From the NCBI GenBank assembly GCA_937923485.1, contig CALDUE010000107.1:1-36134 (forward strand): 36,134 bases of DNA, given 5' to 3'. The DNA comes from an uncultured Saprospiraceae bacterium. Its GTDB lineage: Bacteria; Bacteroidota; Bacteroidia; Chitinophagales; Saprospiraceae. Of the stretch, positions 1-8,017 are shown one piece after another (position 1 is the stretch's first letter; every line of letters starts with the position of its first letter). Under the pieces are notes generated by a model that was given only the letters and a program-made list of their open reading frames with translations, had not been told where the DNA came from and did no database searches. Both the position numbers and the translations under genes were made by a program.

Positions 1-2594
1 TGCAGCGCCCAGATAATATCGCGCATATGATCAAGAGATGCTCGGCTCAACTTTGAAATTTTCTCTCGAAGCTCAACCTCGCTTATCGGTTGTTTTCCCT
101 CACTGAGGAATAGGATATTTGATAAATCACCACCTAGGTCATCGTGCAACTCTCGTGCAATTCGGTCGCGCTCTTTTGCAAGGAGTTCGTATTGAAGAAG
201 CTGCTGTTTGGCATGTGCTAGCTTTCTACGATTGAGCAAGTGGGCAATGCCAAAACCTAAGCCTAGGATACCTGCCAAAATTGATAGTTGAAACCACCAC
301 GTTTGCCAGTAGGGAGTCTTGATGAAGATTGATGCCGTTAAAGGTGCCTGCTGATTCTCATTTTCGTCTTTTAAACGAATACTCAAGTCATATTCGCCAG
401 GGGGCACTTTAGTGAAACGTAGTACGGAGCCGGACCGTAATGTGGCCCACTCCTTTTGGTAAGGACTTAGCTGATATTCTATCGGACTTTTTGGTCCATC
501 AACAAAGCCAAGCGTACCTACACCGACGTCAATTGTATTTTCGAAGTAGTCGAGTTCAAGGCACTGACCTCTATGCAAATCACCTAATCGTTGATCAGGT
601 CTTTCATTGATCCAAAGATCAGAAAAGTAGTTTTTCTGAGTAGGCTTTTTTTCAGGTAATAAGGCTTTTGAAAGCCCTACCACTCCTTTTTCTGTTGCCA
701 TCCAAACGTAGCCAGCAGCATCAAGTAAAGGCGCGAAAATGACGCCTTCATCGCTCGGTAAGCCGTCAAGTGTTTGCCAAGTTTTCCATTCACCATTCTC
801 TTCCTGCACAGTAAGCCCTTTGTCCGTGGATGCATACAGTACCCCCGTGTCGTTAACATGTAATCCGTAAAAAACGCGATCTGTCTTAATCGGAGCCGAT
901 ACCTTCCATGCCTGAGAACTGCTATCTTTTTGCGCTTGAAAAAGACCACGAATTGTCCCAATCCAAATACTTCCGTCGGGTGCGTTAGTGATTGATTCAA
1001 CAGTCACACCCACTGGTATACTGTCGACCTTGGTAAGCTCATTTTCTCTTAGTTCTAGGATGTAGGTGTATGCTCCTTCTTTTCCATCGATATATTTCGT
1101 GTCGTTTAAGTAGAGTAGTGGTCTAAGCCAAGGCCCATCTGTATAGCTTCCTTGGTACCGATAGATTTTTTCATCTACCAACTTATAAATGCCATTCTTC
1201 GTGGTAATAATTACTGCATCAAGTTCTTGATTATAATGGACGCTATAAATGAAAGACCGATTGGAGAAAATCACCTCCCAAGCTCCATTTTTTGTAGACT
1301 GATAAAGCTTGTCTCTGACCCCGATCAAATGCCTCCCGTTTGGCAATTGAGTTGATGATGCAGCCCACCGACTTTCAGCCAAGTTCGGTAGGTCTTTGAG
1401 AGTAGAAGAGCTTTGCGCTTGACTGTAAGCGAAGACCTGACCTCCTTTCGTTCCTACCCAGAGTTCATTCGATGTTCCTCGATAAAACGTTCGCACGTCT
1501 AGTGGCTTTCCCTTTTCATCTCTAAGCACCTTCAAGTTGGGCGAAGCAGGAATCAGTGCTTCAATACCTCCCTTCGATTGCATGGTCCATAAGGTGCCAT
1601 CTGGGGCTTGATGAATGGAACGCGGCTGGTCTTGCTCATCCCTGCCTCTAAAAACTTGACCGAGCCACTTCTTATTTGCACGGTCAAAAACGAACAGACC
1701 GTCATCTCGGGTGGCGACAAAAATATGCTGACTTTGCATCGAAATACTCCAAATGACCTGGCCTGAAGTAGTTGGCACCTTGTACTGACTAATGAGAGTG
1801 TCCGCTCGATAGTCAAAATGAAGCAGACCTTGATTGCTTCCAAGCCAAGCGCTATTTTTTTCGCTTTCCCGCAGTCCTACGGGACTGTCGTCGCTAAAAC
1901 AAGCCCCATAAATAGTAGCCTTGGACACAATTTCATCACTTGAATGTATTTGGTGAAGTGTAGAGTCGTTGATCCACGTCAACAGTTCTAGCCCTGGCCC
2001 TTGAAGCCAAGGCATGCCTAGCATGAAGGCTTCCTCCTCATTTATTCTTGTGGCAAACCGCATGGAGCGAGAGACTTGCGGAGGCCCTTCAATCCTCTCT
2101 TTTGCAAGGTCCACTCTTACTATAAGTCTTCCATTACTTACAAGTAAGTCGTGTCGTTTCTTATCATAATGAAAAGCGTGGCAGGCATTACTGCTTGGCA
2201 TCAGACTAGAGTCGAGCCGAATGCTTCTTAGCGTATCTACAGTGTAATCGTACACATGCAGACCGTCCACAGTAGTAAACCATAACATTCCATCCTTGTC
2301 CTCAAAGCACTGGCTTTGAACAAAGTCCTCAAAACCCGAAGATGCCGGAATCGGGTAGTGTTTAAATGTACTCCCGTCCATTCGGAAAACCCCGTGAGAA
2401 GATCCTACCCACGTAAAGCCACGACTGTCAGAACTAATAAACGCATTAAACTTGTCATAGAACAATCCATCGTCTCTGTCAAAGTGACGAACGGTGAATT
2501 CAGGTGCTTGTGCAAAAGCAAAAAATGTGGCGAGCACAAAGGCACAGCAGCATGCTACCTGCCCAATCAATCTATTTGCGTTGAATGTCACCAC
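1..2594 (-). CDS. Two-component sensor histidine kinase with periplasmic beta-propeller (Reg_prop/Y_Y_Y/HisKA_3), C-terminus cut off
   Basis: The minus-strand frame is open from about 2594 to the window edge (about 864 residues), so the ATP-binding domain is missing. It begins with a hydrophobic signal peptide ending FAFAQA, followed by a long periplasmic region of two-component-regulator propeller repeats (for example GQVIWSI near 1745). A Y_Y_Y domain lies near 360-540 (SPIEYQLSPYQKEWATL, then VPPGEYDLSIRL). One membrane helix (WWFQLSILAGILGLGFGIAH) lies near 240-300. A HisKA_3 dimerisation/phosphoacceptor segment follows, ERDRIARELHDDLGGDLS, with the phospho-accepting His in ELHDD, and then MRDIIWAL. 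By family knowledge such proteins sense an external ligand and phosphorylate a LytTR or NarL-type regulator; no regulator gene is visible. The start is uncertain: an in-frame TAG lies at 2607-2609, and the first usable codons are GTG GTG at 2594/2591, with a TTG further in. No ribosome-binding site is evident. Confidence 0.88.
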   Translation of the reverse strand, partial: MVTFNANRLIGQVACCCAFVLATFFAFAQAPEFTVRHFDRDDGLFYDKFNAFISSDSRGFTWVGSSHGVFRMDGSTFKHYPIPASSGFEDFVQSQCFEDKDGMLWFTTVDGLHVYDYTVDTLRSIRLDSSLMPSSNACHAFHYDKKRHDLLVSNGRLIVRVDLAKERIEGPPQVSRSMRFATRINEEEAFMLGMPWLQGPGLELLTWINDSTLHQIHSSDEIVSKATIYGACFSDDSPVGLRESEKNSAWLGSNQGLLHFDYRADTLISQYKVPTTSGQVIWSISMQSQHIFVATRDDGLFVFDRANKKWLGQVFRGRDEQDQPRSIHQAPDGTLWTMQSKGGIEALIPASPNLKVLRDEKGKPLDVRTFYRGTSNELWVGTKGGQVFAYSQAQSSSTLKDLPNLAESRWAASSTQLPNGRHLIGVRDKLYQSTKNGAWEVIFSNRSFIYSVHYNQELDAVIITTKNGIYKLVDEKIYRYQGSYTDGPWLRPLLYLNDTKYIDGKEGAYTYILELRENELTKVDSIPVGVTVESITNAPDGSIWIGTIRGLFQAQKDSSSQAWKVSAPIKTDRVFYGLHVNDTGVLYASTDKGLTVQEENGEWKTWQTLDGLPSDEGVIFAPLLDAAGYVWMATEKGVVGLSKALLPEKKPTQKNYFSDLWINERPDQRLGDLHRGQCLELDYFENTIDVGVGTLGFVDGPKSPIEYQLSPYQKEWATLRSGSVLRFTKVPPGEYDLSIRLKDENENQQAPLTASIFIKTPYWQTWWFQLSILAGILGLGFGIAHLLNRRKLAHAKQQLLQYELLAKERDRIARELHDDLGGDLSNILFLSEGKQPISEVELREKISKLSRASLDHMRDIIWAL

Positions 2595-2654
2595 TGGGTC
2601 ACCAAGCTACACAACTTGCTGATTATTAAGCTACTGTTGTGGCTAGGGTTTTCA

Positions 2655-2676
2655 ACGTATTGCATTGCTTATACGT
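2655..2676. promoter_or_regulatory. Inverted repeat ACGTAT-N10-ATACGT upstream of the sensor kinase
   Basis: Two 6-base arms are separated by 10 bases, so their centres lie 16 bases apart, about 60 bases upstream of the kinase start. The geometry would suit a dimeric regulator, but this is a single occurrence of a short repeat and may be chance. Confidence 0.2.
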
Positions 2677-2766
2677 GAATACTTAAGCATCCTAACTGCA
2701 TATTATTTGGACATATGAAATAAGAAGTAGGTCACGAAACACTCAGCTCCCAACCAATAAGCTCCA

Positions 2767-2780
2767 GTTTTGGCGAAAGC
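2767..2780 (-). repeat. Dispersed 14-base motif, copy 1 (intergenic)
   Basis: Reads GCTTTCGCCAAAAC on the minus strand. It lies in the gap between the sensor kinase and the SprB-repeat gene, outside any credible reading frame. Confidence 0.8.
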
Positions 2781-2849
2781 CCAAGAAAATAGCCTCTCCA
2801 AAATAGTCCAGCAACGCAGCGGCCGAACATCGAAATGTTCTCTGTACTT

Positions 2850-2877
2850 AAGTACCAAAAAATGTCCTGGATTTTTT
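2850..2877. repeat. 28-base direct repeat, unit B
   Basis: Matches 2939-2966 at 26 of 28 positions (AAGTACCAAAAAATGTCCT, then GG in place of AC, then ATTTTTT). It overlaps a perfect palindrome at 2844-2855. The spacing between the units is 61 bases. Confidence 0.75.
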
Positions 2878-2938
2878 TAAGCACATCCCTATCCGCAATC
2901 CCACAGCGAGGAACGAGCGTTCCCGAATCCCACATCTC

Positions 2939-2966
2939 AAGTACCAAAAAATGTCCTACATTTTTT
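2939..2966. repeat. 28-base direct repeat, unit A
   Basis: Second copy of the unit at 2850-2877, placed two bases after the stop codon of the SprB-repeat gene. This copy contains the symmetric A-run/T-run stem that may act as that gene's terminator. Confidence 0.75.
2946..2966 (-). terminator. Weak A/T-rich hairpin after the SprB-repeat gene
   Basis: Perfect 9-base arms AAAAAATGT/ACATTTTTT with a 3-base loop, immediately downstream of the stop at 2969-2971. On the minus strand the second arm supplies the T-run. The stem is almost entirely A/T, so its strength as a terminator is doubtful. Confidence 0.4.
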
Positions 2967-2968
2967 AC

Positions 2969-5900
2969 TTAGTACACTACACTCACATCCCCCTTATAAA
3001 TAATCACTCGACCATCCTCGAAGACGATCTCCGCAACATATACGTAGGTGCCATTATTGACCAGCTCGCCAAGGAAAGTACCGTCCCACCCATCGGTTTG
3101 ACCGTTCGGGTTTAAAGGAACATTATCCTCGCTAAACAACATCTCTCCCCAGCGATTAAACACGCGCAAGTAATTGATACTCTGAACACCAGGCCCAGTG
3201 AAGATTTGGAACTGATCATTGGTCGCATCATTGTTTGGCGAGAAGGCATTTGGAATGAACACATTACGGTTGCGATCAACAGTGACTAGAATACTAGCAG
3301 AAGCAGTACAGCCATCCTCATCAATTACACTAATGGTATAGGTTGTCTCCTCGATAGGACTTACAAATGGATCAGAGAGGATTCCGTTTCTAAACGAAAT
3401 CATGCTGTCTGGTGTCCAGCGAATACTGTCAAATAAGATCGGTGCTCCACCTGGGAAGATATCTGGTCGCAGACGAATACTATCTCCAAGTTCAACTTCT
3501 ACCGATGCAGGCAAACGCAACGTAATTGGAGCAGGAGAAGGAATTAATAGTTCATCTGTCACAGAACAACCCGCTGGGTCGACTACTGTAATCGGAACCA
3601 CCACACCTCCTGGAACTTGAAACTGCTGTCCTACAGGTTGGAAGCTGCTGTTGTTGATGGATACTTCAAAATCAGCGTTAATCAATCCTTGTCCTCCAAA
3701 GGCCGTATCGACGCTAATCAAGGATAGGTCGCCGAAGCAAAGAATTGGATCGAAAGGACTCAATTCAAAAAAGATCGCTTCAGGTTCATCGAGAGTAACT
3801 GAAATGCTATCCAGGCACCCAAGTTGGTCGAAGGCTACGATTGTATAATTGGCCGCTGGAACATCACGAGCAACCAGCGCATTTCGATTTGGATCGTCAC
3901 TCCAACGGAAGGTATATCCGGTAGCTTCATTGCCTCCCATTACATTCAATGAAATGATACCGTCATCATTACCAGCACAGGTTGGTTCGAGCGTGCCAGG
4001 TGCATCCAATTCAAGCATGAGCTCGGTAGGCTCTGTGATCTGGAACGTGTCGAGCAATGGACAACCGTCCATATCTCGAACTTCTAAAGTAACCTGTCCA
4101 GCAGTAAGATTCTGAGCTCTTGGTCCAGTTTGCATGCCTACAGGTGTATCCCAAGCAAAAGTGAATCCTGGGTTTCCACCAAAAACAGTGTCCACAACGA
4201 TAAGTCCGTTGTCCTCACCAAAGCAGCGCACGTCTTCAAAGATTCCTACGTCTAGCACCAGAGGGTCTGGTGCAGGAATATCAATCGTGAAGGTCTGTGG
4301 AGGACAAGCGCGCGAAGTTTCCTGAATATCAACCTCACGACGGCCGCCACAAAGCATCACCGCGCGGCTAATAATATCGTTGACGGTGGTCTCACCACTA
4401 TCCCATGTAAAATCGAAACTCGCTGCAGGACTGCCCGGTAAGGCTGCACTCACCGTAATTCCACCATCGCAAACGCCGACAGCACAGCTTGCTGCAACCA
4501 CGGTGTTTACGTCAAAATCAGGATCAATACTTGGCGCATCATCGAGCATGTACACCTCCTGAATAGAAGGACAATTATTCGCATCGGTCACTGTGACAAC
4601 ATAGGTTCCTTCTGTAATTGTAGTACCGGTAATGGTGTTCGAATCAACACCCATCGTCCCCGAACTCCAATCATAGAAGAAAGGTCCAGTGCCACCAGCA
4701 GGGGTTATCGTAATCACACCATTTCCTTGCTGAAAGCATGGTGGAGTAGTCAAAATAGTATCCATGATACTTAGTACATCTGGCTCAACGACGAGTGCCG
4801 TATCGGTTGCGGTACAACCCGCAGCATCTGTTACTGTAACGAAGTATTGCCCAGCAGAAAGCCCTCTAATGGTGGGAGTCGTTTGATTGACATTCCACAT
4901 ATAGTCTACGATTGCAGCGCCATTAGCTTGCGCCAAAACATCCAACACACCATCTGTAAATCCATTACAATCAAGGGTATCGTTTTCTAGACTTAAGATC
5001 TCTGGCTTATCTGGAGCATCAATTACTAGGAAGTTAAGTAATGAATCTACACAGCCGCTCTCGTCCGTAACGATAGCGCGGTAGTTTCCTTCCACTAGTC
5101 CGTCAGCTCTTGCGGTATTCGCAATCACTGACCCCATGTCATCGCGCCATTCGAACATGTACGGGCTATTCGCATTCCGACCGCCCATTGCAGTTACTTC
5201 ACCGAATCCATCAGAACCAGGCGTACAACTTTCGTCGCCGCTACCTACTAGACTTATTTGAAGTTGGTTCGGCTCGATTAGCGTAAACGTATCGCGCGCA
5301 ACACAGCCATCATTGTCAGTCGTGATCAATCGAATCGTGCCTTGACCAAGTCCAGAAACTGTTGATTGAGTAGGTGTGTTGACAGCTGAACCAGGAGGAA
5401 TTCCAGAATAGTTAAAGCTGTATGGGAGTGCTGGAGTACCTACCGAGGTGCCGGCCAAAACCGTAATCTCGCCATTCATTTCCCCTGCACAACGAATCTC
5501 CGTAATCGTTTCAGATACTGAAATTACACGCATTGCATTAAGTACAGAGAAGGTGTCTGTGGTGCAACCGTTATCGTCCATCACCGTCACATCGTAACGA
5601 CCAGGATCCCCATTGAGTGAAAGGTTCGCTCCTGTTGCGTTGGCATTTGTCCCTGACGGGAGCGTGTAATTATAGGTGTAGTTTGCGCCTAGAGGAGTTC
5701 CTCCTGAAGGAGTAACTGTTACATTTCCATCCATTAGACCTTCGCACGTAGCATCGGTTGTCATGACATTTAGAGCAAGAGCTGGAGGTGCAGTGATTGG
5801 CGCACTCGTAGTCGCCGTACATCCACGCGCATCTTCTATGGTAACTGAATAATTCCCTATACCTAGGTTATTGATCGCTTGGGTTGTACGACCATCGTTC

Positions 5901-7690
5901 CAGAGGAAAGTATAGTCGGAACCTGGGTTAGTCACCGTTGTAAAATCAAGAACTACCCGAGCAGTAAGTGCACCAGTAGTATCGCCAGCACAAGCCAAAT
6001 CGCTGATGCGGTCGATGAAGACATCTAAATCAGGCCCATCAGTAATCGTAAGAACGACTGTATCTGTGTTACCAGCTGCATCGAGTACGATCAAGTCATA
6101 GGTGCCAGGAGTTAAGCTTGCTGGAGAAACGAACCGTTGATTTTCATTATTTATCACCGCAGGACCTTGCAGTAATCCACCGCCTTGTCGTTGCCAGGTC
6201 AATGAGTAAGGAGGTAGCCCTCCTGCAATCTGTGCTTGAAAGAAGTTTTCGTCCTCTCCACCACAGCCAAAACCAGTCTGGGCAGCAAGCAGCGCGATCG
6301 TGTTGGTCGTGACGACAATTCCGCCAGGATTAAAACAAAAATCGAGTACGACACCCGCAGAGTTTACAAATTCGAATCCCGATATCGGAGGGGTAAAGTC
6401 AGCCTCTGCAAAGTCGCCTTCTACACCTAAGACTTCAAAACAAGCTTCAAATAGGATGCCTCCGTCAGGAACAGATAAAGGCGCTCCTGTGGTGAAGGTT
6501 CCAACAAAGATTGCATCGCCATCGTCGTTAAATTCTGAGCCAGCTCTAAACGGGGTAAGTGCCGCATTCTGAACTCCAGTAAAGCGCATTAGCACCTCAT
6601 CGTAGTCGATTGAGAATTGAAAACTAAAGAGGTCTTGAAAACCATCGACACGAATAGGAACACAAACTGTCGCTCCTGGTGCACCAAGCACTGTATCAAT
6701 AGAAACAGTCACTTTATCAACCGGTGTACAGCCCGTGAAATCTGCTGTAGTCACCGTAGCTGAGCAACCTTTGTCATCTACTACGGTGATAGAATACGTT
6801 CCTGCTTGCGGGACTGCGAAGTTTACACGACTGGCAGCTCCTGCGTCTGGATTACTAACCGTCCCTGTAATAGTAGGATCAGCAATGTTGACAATTTCAT
6901 ATCGATAACGGTCACTTGCGCGATATTCCGGCAGTCCTCCATCAACGACGAAGCTTCCAGAACAGTTATTAACTTGTACGTTAGTGACCGTGAGTTCATT
7001 CAGATATACAACAGCAAAGGCTGCATCTGCACTCACACTTACGCAAGATCCTCCATTTTCGTAAAAAGGGTTAGAGGCAGCGCCATTGACAACTAGGCTG
7101 TCAAATGTGATGGGAGCGAACCATACCAGTAAAGGATCTCCGCCATTGAAGGTAGCTTGAACTGCTCCTTGATTGAAAAACAGTACATCTCCATCAAATC
7201 TTCCGCCAGTAGAAACGAAAAAAGGTGGCGAACCTGCAGGAGCTCCGGGATTTTGAAATAAACATGGATCGGCAGCTACAGCGCCCAAGGTTGGGCCATC
7301 AGCCGTCGGCGGACATTGATACCAGGCATATCCAACACCAGCCTGCGTAGAAGGATCAGGGTCACCGTCTAGACGTTGATCTCCGTTGTGATCTATTAGA
7401 ATTTCATCGTTGAAGCAAAGGAAGAGCGTATCAAGGTTTAGATCGTTCGATTGAGCTGTACTAGGACCAGGAATAATCGTTCCTGCATCGTTGAGCCCAC
7501 AAGGAATGATGACTTCTTCGGCCGCAGGATCGATCGGTACATAGCCATCGGCAAGTATCGAGCTTGGAACTTGCGCCAACACGGTTGCAGCAGAAGCTCC
7601 AAAAGTGAGTAACAAAATAAAGCGTGCAGCGAGCGCACTAGGTGAGACTAGCCGTGAGCGGAACGAAGAGGGAGTAATAAATCGCATCAT
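2969..7690 (-). CDS. SprB-repeat, cohesin-domain protein with T9SS type B sorting domain
   Basis: A 1573-residue exported, probably surface-anchored protein. Residues 1-40 form a signal peptide ending TVLAQ. A Cys-rich N-terminal part (to about 325) is followed by a cohesin-like beta-sandwich at about 327-460 (VTVSIDTVLGAPGATVCVPI, then FSFQFSIDYDEVLMRF and GGILFEACFEV). From about 470 to 1400 come roughly ten SprB-type repeats, each opening with a Cys motif such as CAGDTTG, CEGLMDG, CFGEDNG or CAGNDDG and ending near GxYxVTVxDxxGC. The last 95 or so residues are a type B CTD (gliding-motility-associated C-terminal domain): NVFIPNAFSPNNDATNDQF, VFNRWGEMLF, DGWDGTF, NGTYVYVAEI. In this family that domain directs export by T9SS and attachment through PorP/SprF-type partners. 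The role is probably adhesion; the ligand is unknown. The ATG ATG at 7690 fits the signal peptide. Confidence 0.92.
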   Translation of the reverse strand: MMRFITPSSFRSRLVSPSALAARFILLLTFGASAATVLAQVPSSILADGYVPIDPAAEEVIIPCGLNDAGTIIPGPSTAQSNDLNLDTLFLCFNDEILIDHNGDQRLDGDPDPSTQAGVGYAWYQCPPTADGPTLGAVAADPCLFQNPGAPAGSPPFFVSTGGRFDGDVLFFNQGAVQATFNGGDPLLVWFAPITFDSLVVNGAASNPFYENGGSCVSVSADAAFAVVYLNELTVTNVQVNNCSGSFVVDGGLPEYRASDRYRYEIVNIADPTITGTVSNPDAGAASRVNFAVPQAGTYSITVVDDKGCSATVTTADFTGCTPVDKVTVSIDTVLGAPGATVCVPIRVDGFQDLFSFQFSIDYDEVLMRFTGVQNAALTPFRAGSEFNDDGDAIFVGTFTTGAPLSVPDGGILFEACFEVLGVEGDFAEADFTPPISGFEFVNSAGVVLDFCFNPGGIVVTTNTIALLAAQTGFGCGGEDENFFQAQIAGGLPPYSLTWQRQGGGLLQGPAVINNENQRFVSPASLTPGTYDLIVLDAAGNTDTVVLTITDGPDLDVFIDRISDLACAGDTTGALTARVVLDFTTVTNPGSDYTFLWNDGRTTQAINNLGIGNYSVTIEDARGCTATTSAPITAPPALALNVMTTDATCEGLMDGNVTVTPSGGTPLGANYTYNYTLPSGTNANATGANLSLNGDPGRYDVTVMDDNGCTTDTFSVLNAMRVISVSETITEIRCAGEMNGEITVLAGTSVGTPALPYSFNYSGIPPGSAVNTPTQSTVSGLGQGTIRLITTDNDGCVARDTFTLIEPNQLQISLVGSGDESCTPGSDGFGEVTAMGGRNANSPYMFEWRDDMGSVIANTARADGLVEGNYRAIVTDESGCVDSLLNFLVIDAPDKPEILSLENDTLDCNGFTDGVLDVLAQANGAAIVDYMWNVNQTTPTIRGLSAGQYFVTVTDAAGCTATDTALVVEPDVLSIMDTILTTPPCFQQGNGVITITPAGGTGPFFYDWSSGTMGVDSNTITGTTITEGTYVVTVTDANNCPSIQEVYMLDDAPSIDPDFDVNTVVAASCAVGVCDGGITVSAALPGSPAASFDFTWDSGETTVNDIISRAVMLCGGRREVDIQETSRACPPQTFTIDIPAPDPLVLDVGIFEDVRCFGEDNGLIVVDTVFGGNPGFTFAWDTPVGMQTGPRAQNLTAGQVTLEVRDMDGCPLLDTFQITEPTELMLELDAPGTLEPTCAGNDDGIISLNVMGGNEATGYTFRWSDDPNRNALVARDVPAANYTIVAFDQLGCLDSISVTLDEPEAIFFELSPFDPILCFGDLSLISVDTAFGGQGLINADFEVSINNSSFQPVGQQFQVPGGVVVPITVVDPAGCSVTDELLIPSPAPITLRLPASVEVELGDSIRLRPDIFPGGAPILFDSIRWTPDSMISFRNGILSDPFVSPIEETTYTISVIDEDGCTASASILVTVDRNRNVFIPNAFSPNNDATNDQFQIFTGPGVQSINYLRVFNRWGEMLFSEDNVPLNPNGQTDGWDGTFLGELVNNGTYVYVAEIVFEDGRVIIYKGDVSVVY
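4926..4939 (+). repeat. Dispersed 14-base motif, copy 2
   Basis: Reads GCTTGCGCCAAAAC (G at the variable fifth base). It lies inside the SprB-repeat gene, where the coding strand gives V-L-A-Q-A. Confidence 0.75.
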
Positions 7691-7722
7691 ACAGCTGCGG
7701 TGACATTAGTTGGTGCGAGTAC

Positions 7723-7755
7723 CAAACGTCTCTCTTTTCAGCGTATTGCAGCAAA
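7723..7755 (-). promoter_or_regulatory. Candidate Bacteroidota promoter for the SprB-repeat gene
   Basis: On the minus strand TTTG (7755-7752) is followed after 21 bases by GACGTTTG (7730-7723), resembling the -33 TTG and -7 TAnnTTTG boxes, with the first base of the second box off consensus. It would leave a leader of about 30 bases before the ATG at 7690. Confidence 0.3.
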
Positions 7756-7965
7756 AAAGCGCGACGAAGCTCTACAAGGTCGTAGAATTCGCATGAATGG
7801 AAATGCAAATATGATGCCTTTTCTAGACAGTGTGCTGCATCTCCTAATAGATCAAATTAAGATACACGCCCTTTTCGTTGCAAACTGTCGCAATTCCTTG
7901 CAATGACGCAGAAATGAGCAATTTGTCAGGAGTGATCGAGTTGCTGTCAGCTAGACAACAAAAAA

Positions 7966-7989
7966 GGCCATCTACGTATGTAGATGGCC
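7966..7989 (-). terminator. Rho-independent terminator of the thioredoxin-SPOR gene
   Basis: Perfect 10-base stem GGCCATCTAC/GTAGATGGCC with a 4-base loop. On the minus strand it is followed by TTTTTTG. It lies about 30 bases beyond the stop codon at 8018. Confidence 0.9.
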
Positions 7990-8017
7990 TCTTGAGAACG
8001 CATAAAATCAGGCGCTT

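Larger units (their letters stand above)
2595..2968. other. Non-coding stretch between sensor kinase and SprB-repeat gene
   Basis: This gap of about 370 bases holds an inverted repeat near the kinase start, a copy of the dispersed 14-base motif (2767-2780), a perfect 12-base palindrome GTACTTAAGTAC (2844-2855), two near-identical 28-base units (2850-2877 and 2939-2966), and a small hairpin GGAACGAGCGTTCC (2910-2923). The reading frame at 2732-2947 on the minus strand runs through these repeats and is not believed to be a gene. Confidence 0.6.
7691..8017. other. Non-coding gap between SprB-repeat gene and thioredoxin-SPOR gene
   Basis: This gap of 327 bases holds a candidate promoter for the SprB-repeat gene (7723-7755) and the strong terminator of the thioredoxin gene (7966-7989). 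The 68-codon plus-strand frame at 7700-7906 has no recognisable features and would lie antisense to the promoter. Nothing else is seen. Confidence 0.6.

Noticed and set aside
2732-2947. 71-codon minus-strand frame after the SprB-repeat gene
   Set aside because: It is built largely from the 28-base repeat units and their hairpin spacer; its product looks like no protein family.
2969-7690. Many long antisense frames under the SprB-repeat, CHRD and metalloprotease genes
   Set aside because: They follow from the codon use of Thr/Gly/Asp-rich repeats; none has a plausible start region or family.
7700-7906. 68-codon plus-strand frame
   Set aside because: No family resemblance, and it runs antisense across the upstream region of the SprB-repeat gene.
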